Below, one piece after another: positions 34,606-43,581 of a stretch of DNA of 64,000 bases (positions are counted from its first letter, which is position 1; each line of letters starts with the position of its first letter). The stretch lies in NCBI RefSeq assembly GCF_000379445.1, contig NZ_KB902239.1:186145-250144 (forward strand), given 5' to 3'. The position numbers were made by a program, and so were the translations under genes. The notes under the pieces were generated by a model that ran no database searches, was not told the DNA's origin, and worked only from the letters and a program-made list of their open reading frames with translations. This stretch comes from Fangia hongkongensis FSC776 = DSM 21703 (GTDB lineage: Bacteria; Pseudomonadota; Gammaproteobacteria; Francisellales; Francisellaceae).

Positions 34606-35505
34606 ATGAGTCACCCCATAGATTATCGAGGAATTATTGCCCTTAAGACCGTTATAGATTTGCAGCATTTTGAAAAAGCTGCACAGAAGCTTAATATCAC
34701 TCAATCTGCAGTGACTCAAAGAATTAAGACACTAGAGAAAAGCTTTGGAGAACCTTTATTGATTCGCAGTTTACCCTATAAAGCTACGAAACTGGGAGAG
34801 GTGTTGCTAAATCATCAGCGCCGCGTTGAATTCTTAGAGGGGTCTTTGTATGAAAAAGTAGAAATAGAAAGACTGAAGGCTAAATTTTCTATTGCAATAA
34901 ACCATGATGCTTTAGAAACTTGGCTAATGGAAACAATTGTGGGAATACCTGCTTTTCAAACGTTTCATTTAGAGGTTATAACAGAAGATCAAGAGTTGAC
35001 TTTAGATTTGCTTGAAAATGCACGAGTGCTTGCCTGCATTTCAACAAACCATAAGCGTATGTCAGGTTGTGATAGTGCATTTTTAGGTGAGTTTGAATAT
35101 GTTTTAGTCTGTTCAAGCCAGTTTAAGGAAAAGTACTTTAAAAATGATAGAAGCTTAAAAGATAATCTTTTGGACTCACCCTATCTGAGCTTTAATTATA
35201 AGGATCAGCTCAATCAAATTTATATGGCTAGAATGTTTAATTGCGAACTAAATGCAGATAATACACATATTATTCCATCAGTAAAAGGCTTTAGAGAAAT
35301 GACTTTAGCAGGGTTTGGATGGGCGCTTATTCCTAGAATAGACATTGTAGATTGCTTAGCAGATGGCAGATTAATCATCCTAGAGAGCACAAAAACATGG
35401 AGAATGCCTCTTTATTGGCATTACTGGCAATTGCCAGATCGAAAATACCAGAGGTTAAATCAGTTATTTATAGAAAAAGCACAAAAAAGGCTTCACCTAA
35501 AGTGA
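34606..35505 (+). CDS. argP: LysR-type regulator ArgP
   Basis: 299 residues. N-terminal winged HTH: IALKTVIDLQHFEKAAQKLNITQSAVTQRIKTLEKSFGEPLLIRS, with the ArgP-type GEPLLIR ending, then a linker helix and a periplasmic-binding-protein-like sensor domain. In E. coli ArgP (IciA) responds to arginine and lysine and activates argO and other amino acid genes. Divergent from argO, so it probably controls it from the shared 92-base region. No clear ribosome-binding site precedes the ATG, so the transcript may have a very short leader. Confidence 0.9.
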   Translation: MSHPIDYRGIIALKTVIDLQHFEKAAQKLNITQSAVTQRIKTLEKSFGEPLLIRSLPYKATKLGEVLLNHQRRVEFLEGSLYEKVEIERLKAKFSIAINHDALETWLMETIVGIPAFQTFHLEVITEDQELTLDLLENARVLACISTNHKRMSGCDSAFLGEFEYVLVCSSQFKEKYFKNDRSLKDNLLDSPYLSFNYKDQLNQIYMARMFNCELNADNTHIIPSVKGFREMTLAGFGWALIPRIDIVDCLADGRLIILESTKTWRMPLYWHYWQLPDRKYQRLNQLFIEKAQKRLHLK

Positions 35506-35557
35506 ACTTGATGTCGTAGATTAGTCATATCATGATCAAGCAAGCAAGTGAATTAAT

Positions 35558-36130
35558 ATGAAGATAGTTATCGTTTATTTTTCAAAAACAGGAACCATCA
35601 AGACATTGGTGCAGTACGCCCAGAGAATCTTATCTCAATATGATGTTGATTTGACTATTAGTAAAATTAAAGCCTCTGAGATTATTCATGGAAGATATAC
35701 AAATAATCACACGTTAGTTGAGTTAAGAAGTTCAGATGGTGTGATATTTGCAACTCCTACTTATTTTGGTGGGGTGCCTGCCCAGTTTAAATCATTCCTT
35801 GATGCAACTAGCATCTTTTGGCAATCACAGTTATTGGCAGGGAAGCTGCTTTGTGGAATAACATCAGGAGGTTATGTTAATGGCGATCAAACGCATACCT
35901 TACAGTATTTGCAAACCTTTGCTAATCAACAGGGTATGCTCTGGGTTCCTCTTGGTCTGGTTGATGATCGTTACGGTGTGCAATCTGGTATTAGTGTTGT
36001 ATCAAATACTAGAAAATCACTAAAAGAAGAAGATTTTTCATTGGTAGGGCATTTGGTAACACATCTACACTATTTATTGAAAATGCGCTTACATGAAAAT
36101 GAGCAATACGCTTCTCAACCGAGAGCATAA
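35558..36130 (+). CDS. Flavodoxin-like NAD(P)H-dependent oxidoreductase
   Basis: 190-residue flavodoxin fold protein of the WrbA/FMN-reductase type. The phosphate loop YFSKTGTIKTL near residues 6-16 binds FMN. FATPTYFGGVPAQFKSFLD (about 66-84) is the second FMN loop with its stacking aromatic. GKLLCGITSGGYVNGDQTHTL is the family's central strand region. It would reduce quinones or free flavin using NAD(P)H; the actual electron acceptor is not visible. Transcribed with or shortly after argP, 52 bases downstream. Confidence 0.85.
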   Translation: MKIVIVYFSKTGTIKTLVQYAQRILSQYDVDLTISKIKASEIIHGRYTNNHTLVELRSSDGVIFATPTYFGGVPAQFKSFLDATSIFWQSQLLAGKLLCGITSGGYVNGDQTHTLQYLQTFANQQGMLWVPLGLVDDRYGVQSGISVVSNTRKSLKEEDFSLVGHLVTHLHYLLKMRLHENEQYASQPRA

Positions 36131-36220
36131 ATTGGATAGAAATTTAATATTCAGCTCGTTAGTATAAGAATATTCATCTAATATCTTATGTAAAGCATAT
36201 GGCGTAAGAAGGGTAATGAT

Positions 36221-37993
36221 ATGAAAACATGGAAACGAGTCTTAAAGATTATTTTTGGTCAAGCAACAGGGATGCAGCTGTTTCTAGGAGTATTATTTGG
36301 CTGTATCTTGGGTTTTATTCCTGGATTTTCCTATGCGCCATTTTTAAGTGTACTATTTATCTTTTTGGTTTTAATTCTTAATGTAAATATTGGCTTTGTA
36401 GTCATTTTATTTATTCTTGCCAAAATCCTGTCTTTTGCGATCGAACCGGTGTCATTTTACTTTGGTATATGGTTATTAGATGGAGCGTTCCAGCCAATCT
36501 TTAAATCAATGATTAATATGCCTGTTTTGGCTTATGCTGGATTTGACTATTATCTGGTAACAGGCGCATTTGTTCTTTCAGTTATTCTAGGGGTTATCGT
36601 GGGTTTAGTGGTTGCTTTTATGTTTAAAAGCACTCGCAACAGGCTTGCGCATATTCAAAGCGATAAGGCTTTATATCAACAAGCGGTTAATAAATGGTGG
36701 GTGAAGCTTAGCACTTGGGTGATTTTGGGCAAATCACTACATAAGGTTGATTGGGTTGCGCTAAAGAATAAGCGTCTTAAGCATCCTTTTAGAATCTCTG
36801 GGGTAGTGATTGTCATTGTTATTATTATACTTGCCTTTTTGATGCAAAGTATGCTCCAGAGCAAGATGGTCAGTAACATTTTGAAAAATGAGCTGACTAA
36901 GGTAAATGGATCAACGGTTGATTTTAACCATTTAACAATAAGTGCGACAAAGGGGCAGTTGTCACTTGAAAACTTAGGTTTTAGTAATCCAGATAAACTC
37001 GATTATGATCAATTTTATGCGAAAAAACTCTTAGCACGTGTTGATATTAGTGCGCTTTTAAGTAAACGCTTGGTGTTGTCCAACGTTGAGGTTGATACTG
37101 TTCTTAGTAATCATAAGCGTATGCACCCAGGGAAATTGTATATAAAAGAATCCGCTCAAAAAGCAAAGGAAAAACCAGCACCTACAGAAGATCAAACTAA
37201 AGAAAAAGAAGTGACAAAACAAGATGAAACACGGACATTTGAGATTGAGAAATATCTAAAAAACGCCAAAGAATATCGATCTTATCTTGATTATGCAAAT
37301 AGAGCGCTTCAATTGATTGGTGGAGGTGAAAGTGTAGCGAAGCCAGAGGATCAAAGTGCCAATGCTAAAACACAGGCTCAAGTGTATGGTTATGCCAATG
37401 TTCGTGCTAATTATTTGATTACTAAAGTGCCAACACTAACCATTAGAACCTTAAATGTGAAAAATATCCAGCTCTCAGATAATAGGCATTTACATTTATA
37501 TGCTGAGAATATCGCAACAGAGCCCCAACTTTTAAATGTGGCAACAAAAGTACAGCTAACTTCCGAGGCAAATTGGTTTGAGGGTGAGTTGATTCGTTAT
37601 CCGGATACTCAAATGGATAATAAAATCTCCTTTTCAATCAATAAAATGCCTGTCGCATCACTTTTAGAGAGTGTTAACTTTGGCAGTAATTTTTCTTTAA
37701 TGGCAAAAGAGGCTGATGTGAATGCGAAAGGCAGCTGGAAGGTGAAAAATGGACAGATAAGTATAGATCTGCCTACAGATATCATCTTGTATAAGACTCA
37801 AGTCAAGGTAAATAAAACACCTGTTAATATCAATAATCTACCATTAAAAGTGCGCTTTTTAGGTGAGCTCAGTAATCCAAGTTTGACATTGGAAGCTGGG
37901 CAAATGAATAAGATTCTCAAAGAAGCCGGAACATCAGCAGCTAAAGATGCAATCCAATCAAAATTAAAAGACAAACTGCCATTTAGCTTTTAA
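36221..37993 (+). CDS. Membrane protein, TIGR03546-like N-terminus joined to TIGR03545/AsmA-like C-terminus
   Basis: 590 residues. The first 150 residues contain three to four membrane segments and the start FGQATGMQLFLGVLFGCILGFIPGF, resembling the small TIGR03546 membrane family. A second anchor at about 192-211 is followed by a long periplasmic part whose opening (NGSTVDFNHLTISATKGQLSLENLGFSN ... LLARVDISALLSKRLVLSNVEVD) resembles AsmA/TIGR03545 proteins. A charged KEK/EDQ linker lies near 310-335. In other Gammaproteobacteria these two families are separate adjacent genes as far as I recall, so a fusion is inferred. Possible role in envelope lipid traffic, like other AsmA-like proteins; unproven. 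Confidence 0.6.
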   Translation: MKTWKRVLKIIFGQATGMQLFLGVLFGCILGFIPGFSYAPFLSVLFIFLVLILNVNIGFVVILFILAKILSFAIEPVSFYFGIWLLDGAFQPIFKSMINMPVLAYAGFDYYLVTGAFVLSVILGVIVGLVVAFMFKSTRNRLAHIQSDKALYQQAVNKWWVKLSTWVILGKSLHKVDWVALKNKRLKHPFRISGVVIVIVIIILAFLMQSMLQSKMVSNILKNELTKVNGSTVDFNHLTISATKGQLSLENLGFSNPDKLDYDQFYAKKLLARVDISALLSKRLVLSNVEVDTVLSNHKRMHPGKLYIKESAQKAKEKPAPTEDQTKEKEVTKQDETRTFEIEKYLKNAKEYRSYLDYANRALQLIGGGESVAKPEDQSANAKTQAQVYGYANVRANYLITKVPTLTIRTLNVKNIQLSDNRHLHLYAENIATEPQLLNVATKVQLTSEANWFEGELIRYPDTQMDNKISFSINKMPVASLLESVNFGSNFSLMAKEADVNAKGSWKVKNGQISIDLPTDIILYKTQVKVNKTPVNINNLPLKVRFLGELSNPSLTLEAGQMNKILKEAGTSAAKDAIQSKLKDKLPFSF

Positions 37994-38155
37994 ATAATAA
38001 ACTATTACAGGGTGGATTAAAAATATCAGTGTAGAAAATGTATAAAATTAATAAGAAATGCTCGTTTTCAGGGGTGACTTGTGGTGTATTCAAGTCGGTT
38101 TGAGCATGATTTTTAAAGTTTATGTTTTGACTATCGTAAAACGATCATTTTGGTA

Positions 38156-38464
38156 CTATATGTTTTTATTATGTAGTGCTTGATATACTATTTCTGGATT
38201 TTTTGAAATAACAGTGAGATATGCCCTTGTTGCAGAATCAGGCATTGTGATTTTTTGTTCCCATTTCTCAAGTGTTCTTAATTTAAATCCATACTTTTCA
38301 CAAAACTCACTACGACTAACGTTTAGTTTTGACCTGATTTCTTTAACATCAAGGTTTTCAGGGACTAAAAATTTATGCACCTTACCAGGGTTGACTTGCC
38401 CTTTTGATATTTGGAGAGCTTCTTCGGCACTTTGTCGTAGACTTTCATTAAAATCAAAACTCAT
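38156..38464 (-). CDS. higA: HigA/NadS-like HTH antitoxin
   Basis: 102 residues from the ATG at 38464, which has AGGT seven bases upstream inside the toxin's 3' end; a longer frame from 38512 overlaps the toxin and is unlikely. The C-terminal half is an XRE-type HTH: LDVKEIRSKLNVSRSEFCEKYGFKLRTLEKWEQ. The N-terminal part is short and probably contacts the toxin. It follows the toxin by one base, the HigBA order with toxin first. It should repress the shared promoter, where two matching palindromes are visible. Confidence 0.88.
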   Translation of the reverse strand: MSFDFNESLRQSAEEALQISKGQVNPGKVHKFLVPENLDVKEIRSKLNVSRSEFCEKYGFKLRTLEKWEQKITMPDSATRAYLTVISKNPEIVYQALHNKNI

Positions 38465-38465
38465 A

Positions 38466-38819
38466 CTATTTACCTCGCAGATTTTTGTGATTCTTAACCA
38501 TTTGTTTAACAATTGTTTTTAATGTATTTGCAGTTTCAGCATTAATATTGTCAGCTACTGATTTTGGGTATGCTAAGAGCAGATATATTGGCATTGTTGA
38601 ATCGTAAAAGTAATATATCGTTCTTATACCGCCACTTTTCCCAGAGCTTCGATTTCTTTGCCATCTTAGTTTTCTGCAACCACCTGTATTGGGAATAATA
38701 TCTCCAACTTCTGGGTTTTGTGAGATTATCTCAATCATTTCATCAACAATATCACGTTCGCAAAACTTTTCGGTAATCTTTAAAAACACAGGGGTTTCTA
38801 CAATTGTTATCCAACTCAT
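38466..38819 (-). CDS. higB: HigB/RelE-family toxin
   Basis: 117-residue member of the RelE/HigB superfamily of ribosome-dependent mRNA interferases. The central stretch is the HigB-2 pattern: GCRKLRWQRNRSSGKSGGIRTIYYFYD, followed by PIYLLLAYPKSVADNIN. The Arg/Lys/Tyr residues that act as catalytic base and phosphate contacts in RelE-type toxins have candidates here (KLRWQR, GGIRTIYY). The ATG at 38819 has no good ribosome-binding site, which would keep toxin output low relative to the antitoxin. Confidence 0.88.
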   Translation of the reverse strand: MSWITIVETPVFLKITEKFCERDIVDEMIEIISQNPEVGDIIPNTGGCRKLRWQRNRSSGKSGGIRTIYYFYDSTMPIYLLLAYPKSVADNINAETANTLKTIVKQMVKNHKNLRGK

Positions 38820-38850
38820 TAAATATTTTTACTATACATTACATAATAAA

Positions 38851-38890
38851 ATTATACCCAAACCGGGTAAATATTCAACCCATTTCGGGT
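38851..38890 (-). promoter_or_regulatory. higBA promoter with two operator palindromes
   Basis: Minus strand: -35 TTGAAT (38878-38873), 16-base spacer, perfect -10 TATAAT (38856-38851), 32 bases before the toxin start. Two ACCC-N5-GGGT palindromes, at 38856-38868 and 38878-38890, are spaced 22 bases apart (about two helical turns). The first touches the -10 and fills the spacer; the second covers the edge of the -35. This is the arrangement expected for dimers of the HTH antitoxin repressing their own operon. Confidence 0.8.
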
Positions 38891-39105
38891 ATTAACTTTA
38901 ATTGACTTTTGGTGCTTTTAATTCACAATTGACTACATCATTAATATAAGACTACCTTGATTTATCCTGCAAATTTAGGATACTTTAGTTTCTCAGGTTT
39001 TATCTTAAATACAGCTAATTAGAAGATTAGCAAAACAGCTCAATCTTGAGTTGTTTCAGTTAAGAGCTTCCTTTATAGAGAATTTATCAAATCTTAAACT
39101 CTGCG

Positions 39106-40173
39106 TTAGTGCTTAGCATATTCATCGCTTTGCATTTCTTGCAAGCGGCTTATGGTGCGCTGAAATTCAAATTTCAGTCGCTCTCCTTGATAAATCTGAT
39201 TAAAGTCAGCTTCAGCAGCAATAATAACCAGTTTTTCTTGATCATAAAACTCATCGATAAGCGCAATAAAGCGGCGCGTCTCGTTTTCATGTTTTCGGGT
39301 TAATATTGGCAGATTGCTAATGAATAACGCATCAAATCGTTTTGCTAAAGCAATATAATCATTTACGCCACGCGCATGACCACATAGAGAGATAAAATCA
39401 AACCAGATGATGCTTTCATCCACAGCTTTAACGGCTATGACCCTATCTTCCAAAATGATGTCACTATTATACAGTGCATGTTCTGTTGCCTTTGATAGAA
39501 AGAGTGCTTTAATTTCTTTATTTGCAGTCGCTAAGGGGAAAAAATAACGCCTATTATCCTCGCTCATCTCTTGGCGATAATCAATACCACGGTCTAAGTT
39601 AAAAACATCGCAGTGCGATTTAATCTCATCAATAGCAGGTAAAAAAAGTGCACGTTGCAGTCCACTTAGATAAAGCTTGTCAGGGGGAATGTTGGAAGTC
39701 GCAACCAAGGTAATACCAAGCTTAAAAAGCATGGTAAATAAGCTGCCAAGGATCATTGCATCAGCAATATCTTCAACAAAAAACTCATCAAAACAAATAA
39801 CTTTAGAGCTATTTGCTATCTCTTTGGCAACAAGATTCAGTGGGGATTTTTTCCCTTTATTATCCTGTAGCCTTTGATGAACTTCTTTCATGAAATGGCT
39901 GAAATGTTGTCGGCGCTTTGCTGGGAAGTTCAGGTTGTTATAGAATAAGTCCATAATAAAAGTTTTACCGCGACCCACGCCACCCCAAAGATATAAGCCC
40001 TTTATATATGTTGGTTTTTGTGAGCGAAAAAAAGACCATTTTGATGTTTGTATACCAGCATTTGTTAAGTGCTCAGAGATAATTTGCAGTTTGTTAATAG
40101 CTTCTAGTTGTAATGGATCGCTTTGATAGCCTTCAGCTTTGATGATTTTTAAATATTGCTCACTAAGCGTCAT
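39106..40173 (-). CDS. zapE: Cell division protein ZapE (AFG1-like ATPase)
   Basis: 355-residue cytosolic P-loop ATPase that associates with FtsZ rings in E. coli. Walker A GGVGRGKTFIMDLFY (about 59-73), Walker B region VICFDEFFVEDIADAMIL, sensor segment VATSNIPPDKLY, and the family endings SNLPIL and RFIALIDEFYDQ. AGGA lies seven bases before the ATG. Its neighbour upstream is an MFS transporter in the same direction, 15 bases away. Confidence 0.95.
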   Translation of the reverse strand: MTLSEQYLKIIKAEGYQSDPLQLEAINKLQIISEHLTNAGIQTSKWSFFRSQKPTYIKGLYLWGGVGRGKTFIMDLFYNNLNFPAKRRQHFSHFMKEVHQRLQDNKGKKSPLNLVAKEIANSSKVICFDEFFVEDIADAMILGSLFTMLFKLGITLVATSNIPPDKLYLSGLQRALFLPAIDEIKSHCDVFNLDRGIDYRQEMSEDNRRYFFPLATANKEIKALFLSKATEHALYNSDIILEDRVIAVKAVDESIIWFDFISLCGHARGVNDYIALAKRFDALFISNLPILTRKHENETRRFIALIDEFYDQEKLVIIAAEADFNQIYQGERLKFEFQRTISRLQEMQSDEYAKH

Positions 40174-40188
40174 GGAAATTTCCTAGTG

Positions 40189-41505
40189 CTATTTTTCAGT
40201 GTAAGCTTTGTCTTTTACAAAGCATAGTAAAATAAAGGCAAGTATCATACTAAAGGTTAAAATAGAAAATGCCAGATGGTATGAGCCAACTGCAAAGTGT
40301 TTGACTGCGCCGACAGGAACATGACCATGGGCGTAGTGCACAATTTGACCGGCAGCATTAATATAATTTCCGTTCCAAGTAAGCTCTAGAAAATAACCAA
40401 TTAAGGGATCAAAAATCGCGCCGAGCACAGGTTCACCTGTATTGATAAATGCCGCAACCGTTGCAGCAACGATAATACTATTGATTCGTCTGCCTATTGC
40501 AAATGTCAGCATATAAATACCAAGGCAAAAACCGAAAATAAAAAGCAAAATAGAGGCAACCAAGGGTGAGGTTTTAACTGTCAAAACAATCGCTAGACTT
40601 AACGTTGCAAAAACATGAAAAGTCAGCATGATAGGTTTTCTTTTATCAAGCTTTTCAGAGAGTTTACCAATAACAGGTGAACCAATAGCAAGGCCGATAA
40701 AGATCATCGAAATCATACCGGCGGCATGTTCTGTTGATACTTGATATTGCTCACGAAAATAATTATTTCCCCAAAGGCCAGCAAATGCATCAATAGCAGT
40801 GAAGCTTAGGCCCGAATAGAGCGTTAAAAGCCAGTTATTATAATTGAAAAAAGTATTTTTAATCGCCTGCCAGCTAAATTTGGTACTTTCATGTTTCTGA
40901 AAATCAGCATTGGGGTTTTTATCGCGTACGATACAGACATAAATAATCGCGCCAATTATCCCAATAAGAGCACAAATAAATAGCCCTTTTTGCCATGAAC
41001 CTGTATGAGTAATAAGAAAAGAAAGCGGTGCTTGGCCAGCAATGGCACCAAGCATCGCAGCACTTGCTAGAAAGCTTGTGACAAAAGCAAACTTTTCAGG
41101 TGGGAACCAGACAGAGACCGCTTTGATATAACTCACTGTTGCAAACGCTACTCCTGCACCGATCATAATTCTGCCAAGATAAGCCAAAGATAAATCACCA
41201 TGGTTTGCAGCATAAATAAATAAAAGGAGCCCAACAGAGGAAACAAGTAAAGAAAGAGCGCTAATAAAGCGAAAGCCAAATTTATCCAGCACGAGCCCTG
41301 AGAATAACTGCACAATAACAATGGTCCAAAATGTTGCCGCAACAAGCGCACCAGCACCAGATGCAGAAATACTAAAAGAAGACATGATGTCATTAGCAAT
41401 AAGTCCTGGAAAGACTTGCATAATATATTTATAGAAGAGTAAAAAAGCGCTTAGAAAAACGATAATCCAGCCATAACCTTTTATTTTATGGACCAAAAAT
41501 GACAT
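40189..41505 (-). CDS. MFS transporter
   Basis: 438-residue twelve-helix carrier. Motif A appears in the first half as GLVLDKFGFRFISALS and in the second as GKLSEKLDKRKPIM. The region SYIKAVSVWFPPEKFAFVTSFL is common in the nitrate/hexuronate-like MFS branch. The best start is the ATG at 41505; a TTG at 41517 would add four residues. The substrate cannot be read from sequence. It precedes zapE on the same strand and may be co-transcribed, although the functions look unrelated. Confidence 0.9.
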   Translation of the reverse strand: MSFLVHKIKGYGWIIVFLSAFLLFYKYIMQVFPGLIANDIMSSFSISASGAGALVAATFWTIVIVQLFSGLVLDKFGFRFISALSLLVSSVGLLLFIYAANHGDLSLAYLGRIMIGAGVAFATVSYIKAVSVWFPPEKFAFVTSFLASAAMLGAIAGQAPLSFLITHTGSWQKGLFICALIGIIGAIIYVCIVRDKNPNADFQKHESTKFSWQAIKNTFFNYNNWLLTLYSGLSFTAIDAFAGLWGNNYFREQYQVSTEHAAGMISMIFIGLAIGSPVIGKLSEKLDKRKPIMLTFHVFATLSLAIVLTVKTSPLVASILLFIFGFCLGIYMLTFAIGRRINSIIVAATVAAFINTGEPVLGAIFDPLIGYFLELTWNGNYINAAGQIVHYAHGHVPVGAVKHFAVGSYHLAFSILTFSMILAFILLCFVKDKAYTEK

Positions 41506-41620
41506 GGTGGTAATCAAAACCTCATAAGTTGATTAATATGCATAAGCTTATGAGTTTACCGAGAAAAATAAAAATAGAAATAAAAAAGTAAAAAAGAGTT
41601 AGAATTTAGCCGATTGCAAT

Positions 41621-42628
41621 CTAGCGCGCAAATAAATCCGGCTTAATGTCATTTGCCGCTGCAATCACTTTAAGGCGCTTTAGGGCATCTACTTGAATTT
41701 GGCGTACCCGTTCACGAGTTAACCCAATTTGCATGCCGGTTTCTTCTAGTGTTTTAATATCATGTCCACGCAGTCCAAAGCGCATTGCGAGCACAGCGCG
41801 TTGATTGTCGGTTAGCTCATCTAGCCATTGATCAATAAACTTTGCTGCCTTTTCATGAAGGTGAATGTTCTCAGGGTCAATTGAGTTTTCATCTGCAATG
41901 GTTTCAACCATTGAGCGATTAGAATCATCAAATGAGTCATCGAGCGAATCCATTTGCACCGTTGATGAGAGAATTTTACGGATATCCTCAACGGGTCTAT
42001 CAATAAACTCTGCAATTTCCTCAGGAGAAGGCTCATGATCAAGCTGTTTGGTGAGCTCATTTGCTGCACGCAAATAGACATTAAGCTCTTTTAATATATG
42101 CACAGGAACACGAATGGTTCGTTGGTGATTTAAAAGAGCACGTTCTATATTTTGACGAATCCACCAAGTGGCATAAGTGGAAAATCGCCAGCCCAAATCA
42201 GGGTCAAACTTCTCAACAGCACGAATCAATCCTAGATTGCCCTCAGCAATTAAATCCAGAAAGCTTAAACTATTTCCTCTTGGTTTATAACGCTTTGCAA
42301 TTTTAACAACCAAACGAAGGTTGCTTTCAATCATGATGTTTTTTGCTTTCAGTTCGCCTTTTTGCACCTTCTTTGCATAATAAAACTCCTCCTCTTTTGT
42401 CAGAAGAGAGCGAAAACCAATATCAACCAGATACATTCTTGTTGCATCAGCTTCTCCTTGAGAGAAGTCATACTGCTCATCATTTTCAGACTCTGCATTA
42501 CTTTGCTCTAGATCTGCCGTACCTTCATCTGTATCCATATCCTCAGTTAACTCAACCTCAGCGAATGAGGCAGGTCCGTTTGAGTTTGCGCTATTCTCCT
42601 CAGGTGTATAATTCTTAGTGTCCGACAC
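41621..42628 (-). CDS. rpoS: RNA polymerase sigma factor RpoS
   Basis: Stationary-phase sigma factor. The GTG at 42628 is preferred: AGGAG lies eight bases upstream. The frame extends to an ATG at 42676 without a good site. The 335 residues start with an acidic, poorly conserved region, then region 1.2 ([32 protein letters not shown]), the region 2 core ([39 protein letters not shown]), region 3 ([18 protein letters not shown]), and region 4 ([36 protein letters not shown]). The 'MYLVDIG' region 1.2 and overall length distinguish it from RpoD. Francisella itself is usually described as lacking rpoS, so its presence is informative about placement. Confidence 0.96.
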   Translation of the reverse strand: MSDTKNYTPEENSANSNGPASFAEVELTEDMDTDEGTADLEQSNAESENDEQYDFSQGEADATRMYLVDIGFRSLLTKEEEFYYAKKVQKGELKAKNIMIESNLRLVVKIAKRYKPRGNSLSFLDLIAEGNLGLIRAVEKFDPDLGWRFSTYATWWIRQNIERALLNHQRTIRVPVHILKELNVYLRAANELTKQLDHEPSPEEIAEFIDRPVEDIRKILSSTVQMDSLDDSFDDSNRSMVETIADENSIDPENIHLHEKAAKFIDQWLDELTDNQRAVLAMRFGLRGHDIKTLEETGMQIGLTRERVRQIQVDALKRLKVIAAANDIKPDLFAR

Positions 42629-42821
42629 AATATCTACTCCTATCTCTTGATTCCAAAGGTACTTGGATAAATTCATTATCTCAGAGGGATAGGAAAAGAT
42701 AAATAGTGAATTATCGCTTATCGTTTTTATTTTCTAGAAAGGGGTGAAATATACTCGGTATTTGTGTATCAAATATGCTACAAACTGTTACACCCTTGAA
42801 ACAGCAAAATAAAATACAGTG

Positions 42822-42830
42822 TGCTATAAC
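42822..42830 (+). promoter_or_regulatory. Extended -10 element before the 59-residue membrane protein
   Basis: TGCTATAAC, a TGn-extended -10 with hexamer 42825-42830. No matching -35 at 16-18 bases. The ATG is 41 bases downstream. Confidence 0.45.
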
Positions 42831-42870
42831 TTTAAATACAAGCTAAAGTATTAAAGCGTAAGGAAGATTA

Positions 42871-43050
42871 ATGTTAAAAACAACAAGTTACGTTATGCTC
42901 GCAGCAGCTTTCGCTTTGATTGTTATGCTGATAGCGGTATTTATGACACATCAAGGTCTGTATTTAACTGATGCCAAAGTTGCCCCGGATCATCACCTTA
43001 ACAGCTATAAAAATGCTCAAGTGCAAGGGCTGGGAGTAATCTCTGGCTAG
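42871..43050 (+). CDS. Small membrane protein of unknown function, 59 residues
   Basis: A 59-codon frame with AAGGA seven bases before the ATG. Residues 6-26 (SYVMLAAAFALIVMLIAVFMT) are a single membrane helix, followed by about 30 hydrophilic residues containing DHHLNSYKNAQVQGLG. I do not recognise the family. It is divergent from rpoS and its last four bases overlap the end of secB on the other strand. The well-placed ribosome-binding site and the TGn -10 element upstream make it more credible than a chance frame. The tail would lie in the periplasm or the cytosol; orientation is not clear. Confidence 0.65.
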   Translation: MLKTTSYVMLAAAFALIVMLIAVFMTHQGLYLTDAKVAPDHHLNSYKNAQVQGLGVISG

Positions 43051-43508
43051 TGCTGTGTGGCATCAGCTGTATTTTGCTGAGCTGCTTTTTGCATATAAAG
43101 TGCATCAAAGTTAATTGGAGCAAGGTTGATTTGTGGGAATCCAGCTTTATTAATGAGGCTATCGATAACTTCCTTTGCATAGGGGAATAAAGAAGTTGGG
43201 CAAAAGGCGCCAAGCATAGGATCAATCTGATCTTGAGGCATGTTTTCAATCGTAAAAATGCCTGCTTGCGTCACTTCGATTAAATAGGCTGTTTTATCAG
43301 CATTTTTTACAGTGACAGTTAAAGTTAACTCAACTTCATGTACATTGCCTTCTAATATGTTTGACTGTGTGTTGACGTTCACATTAGCATCTGGTTTCCA
43401 TTCTGATTTGAATACTTCAGGTGTATTCGGTGTTTCAAATGAAATATCTTTGGTATAAATTTTTTGGATAACAAAATTCGGTTGTGGGTTTTCAGTTGTA
43501 TTTTCCAT
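43047..43508 (-). CDS. secB: Protein-export chaperone SecB
   Basis: 153-residue tetrameric cytosolic chaperone that holds preproteins unfolded and hands them to SecA. Diagnostic segments are NFVIQKIYTKDISFETPNTPEVF near the N-terminus, VELTLTVTVKNADKTAYLIEVTQAGIFTI, and LGAFCPTSLFPYAKEVIDSLINKAGFPQINLAPINFDALY. AGGA precedes the ATG. It sits just downstream of mutS in orientation but 70 bases away; its 3' end overlaps the small plus-strand gene by four bases. Confidence 0.97.
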   Translation of the reverse strand: MENTTENPQPNFVIQKIYTKDISFETPNTPEVFKSEWKPDANVNVNTQSNILEGNVHEVELTLTVTVKNADKTAYLIEVTQAGIFTIENMPQDQIDPMLGAFCPTSLFPYAKEVIDSLINKAGFPQINLAPINFDALYMQKAAQQNTADATQH

Positions 43509-43581
43509 TATTATATCCTATTGGTTAACTGTAATTTTATCGAACACATTATGCCTGAAGCAATTGAAAAGACCAAGTGGG

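Noticed and set aside
38133-38145. ATCGT-AAA-ACGAT hairpin as a terminator of higA
   Set aside because: Five-base stem and no T-run on the minus strand; too weak to call.
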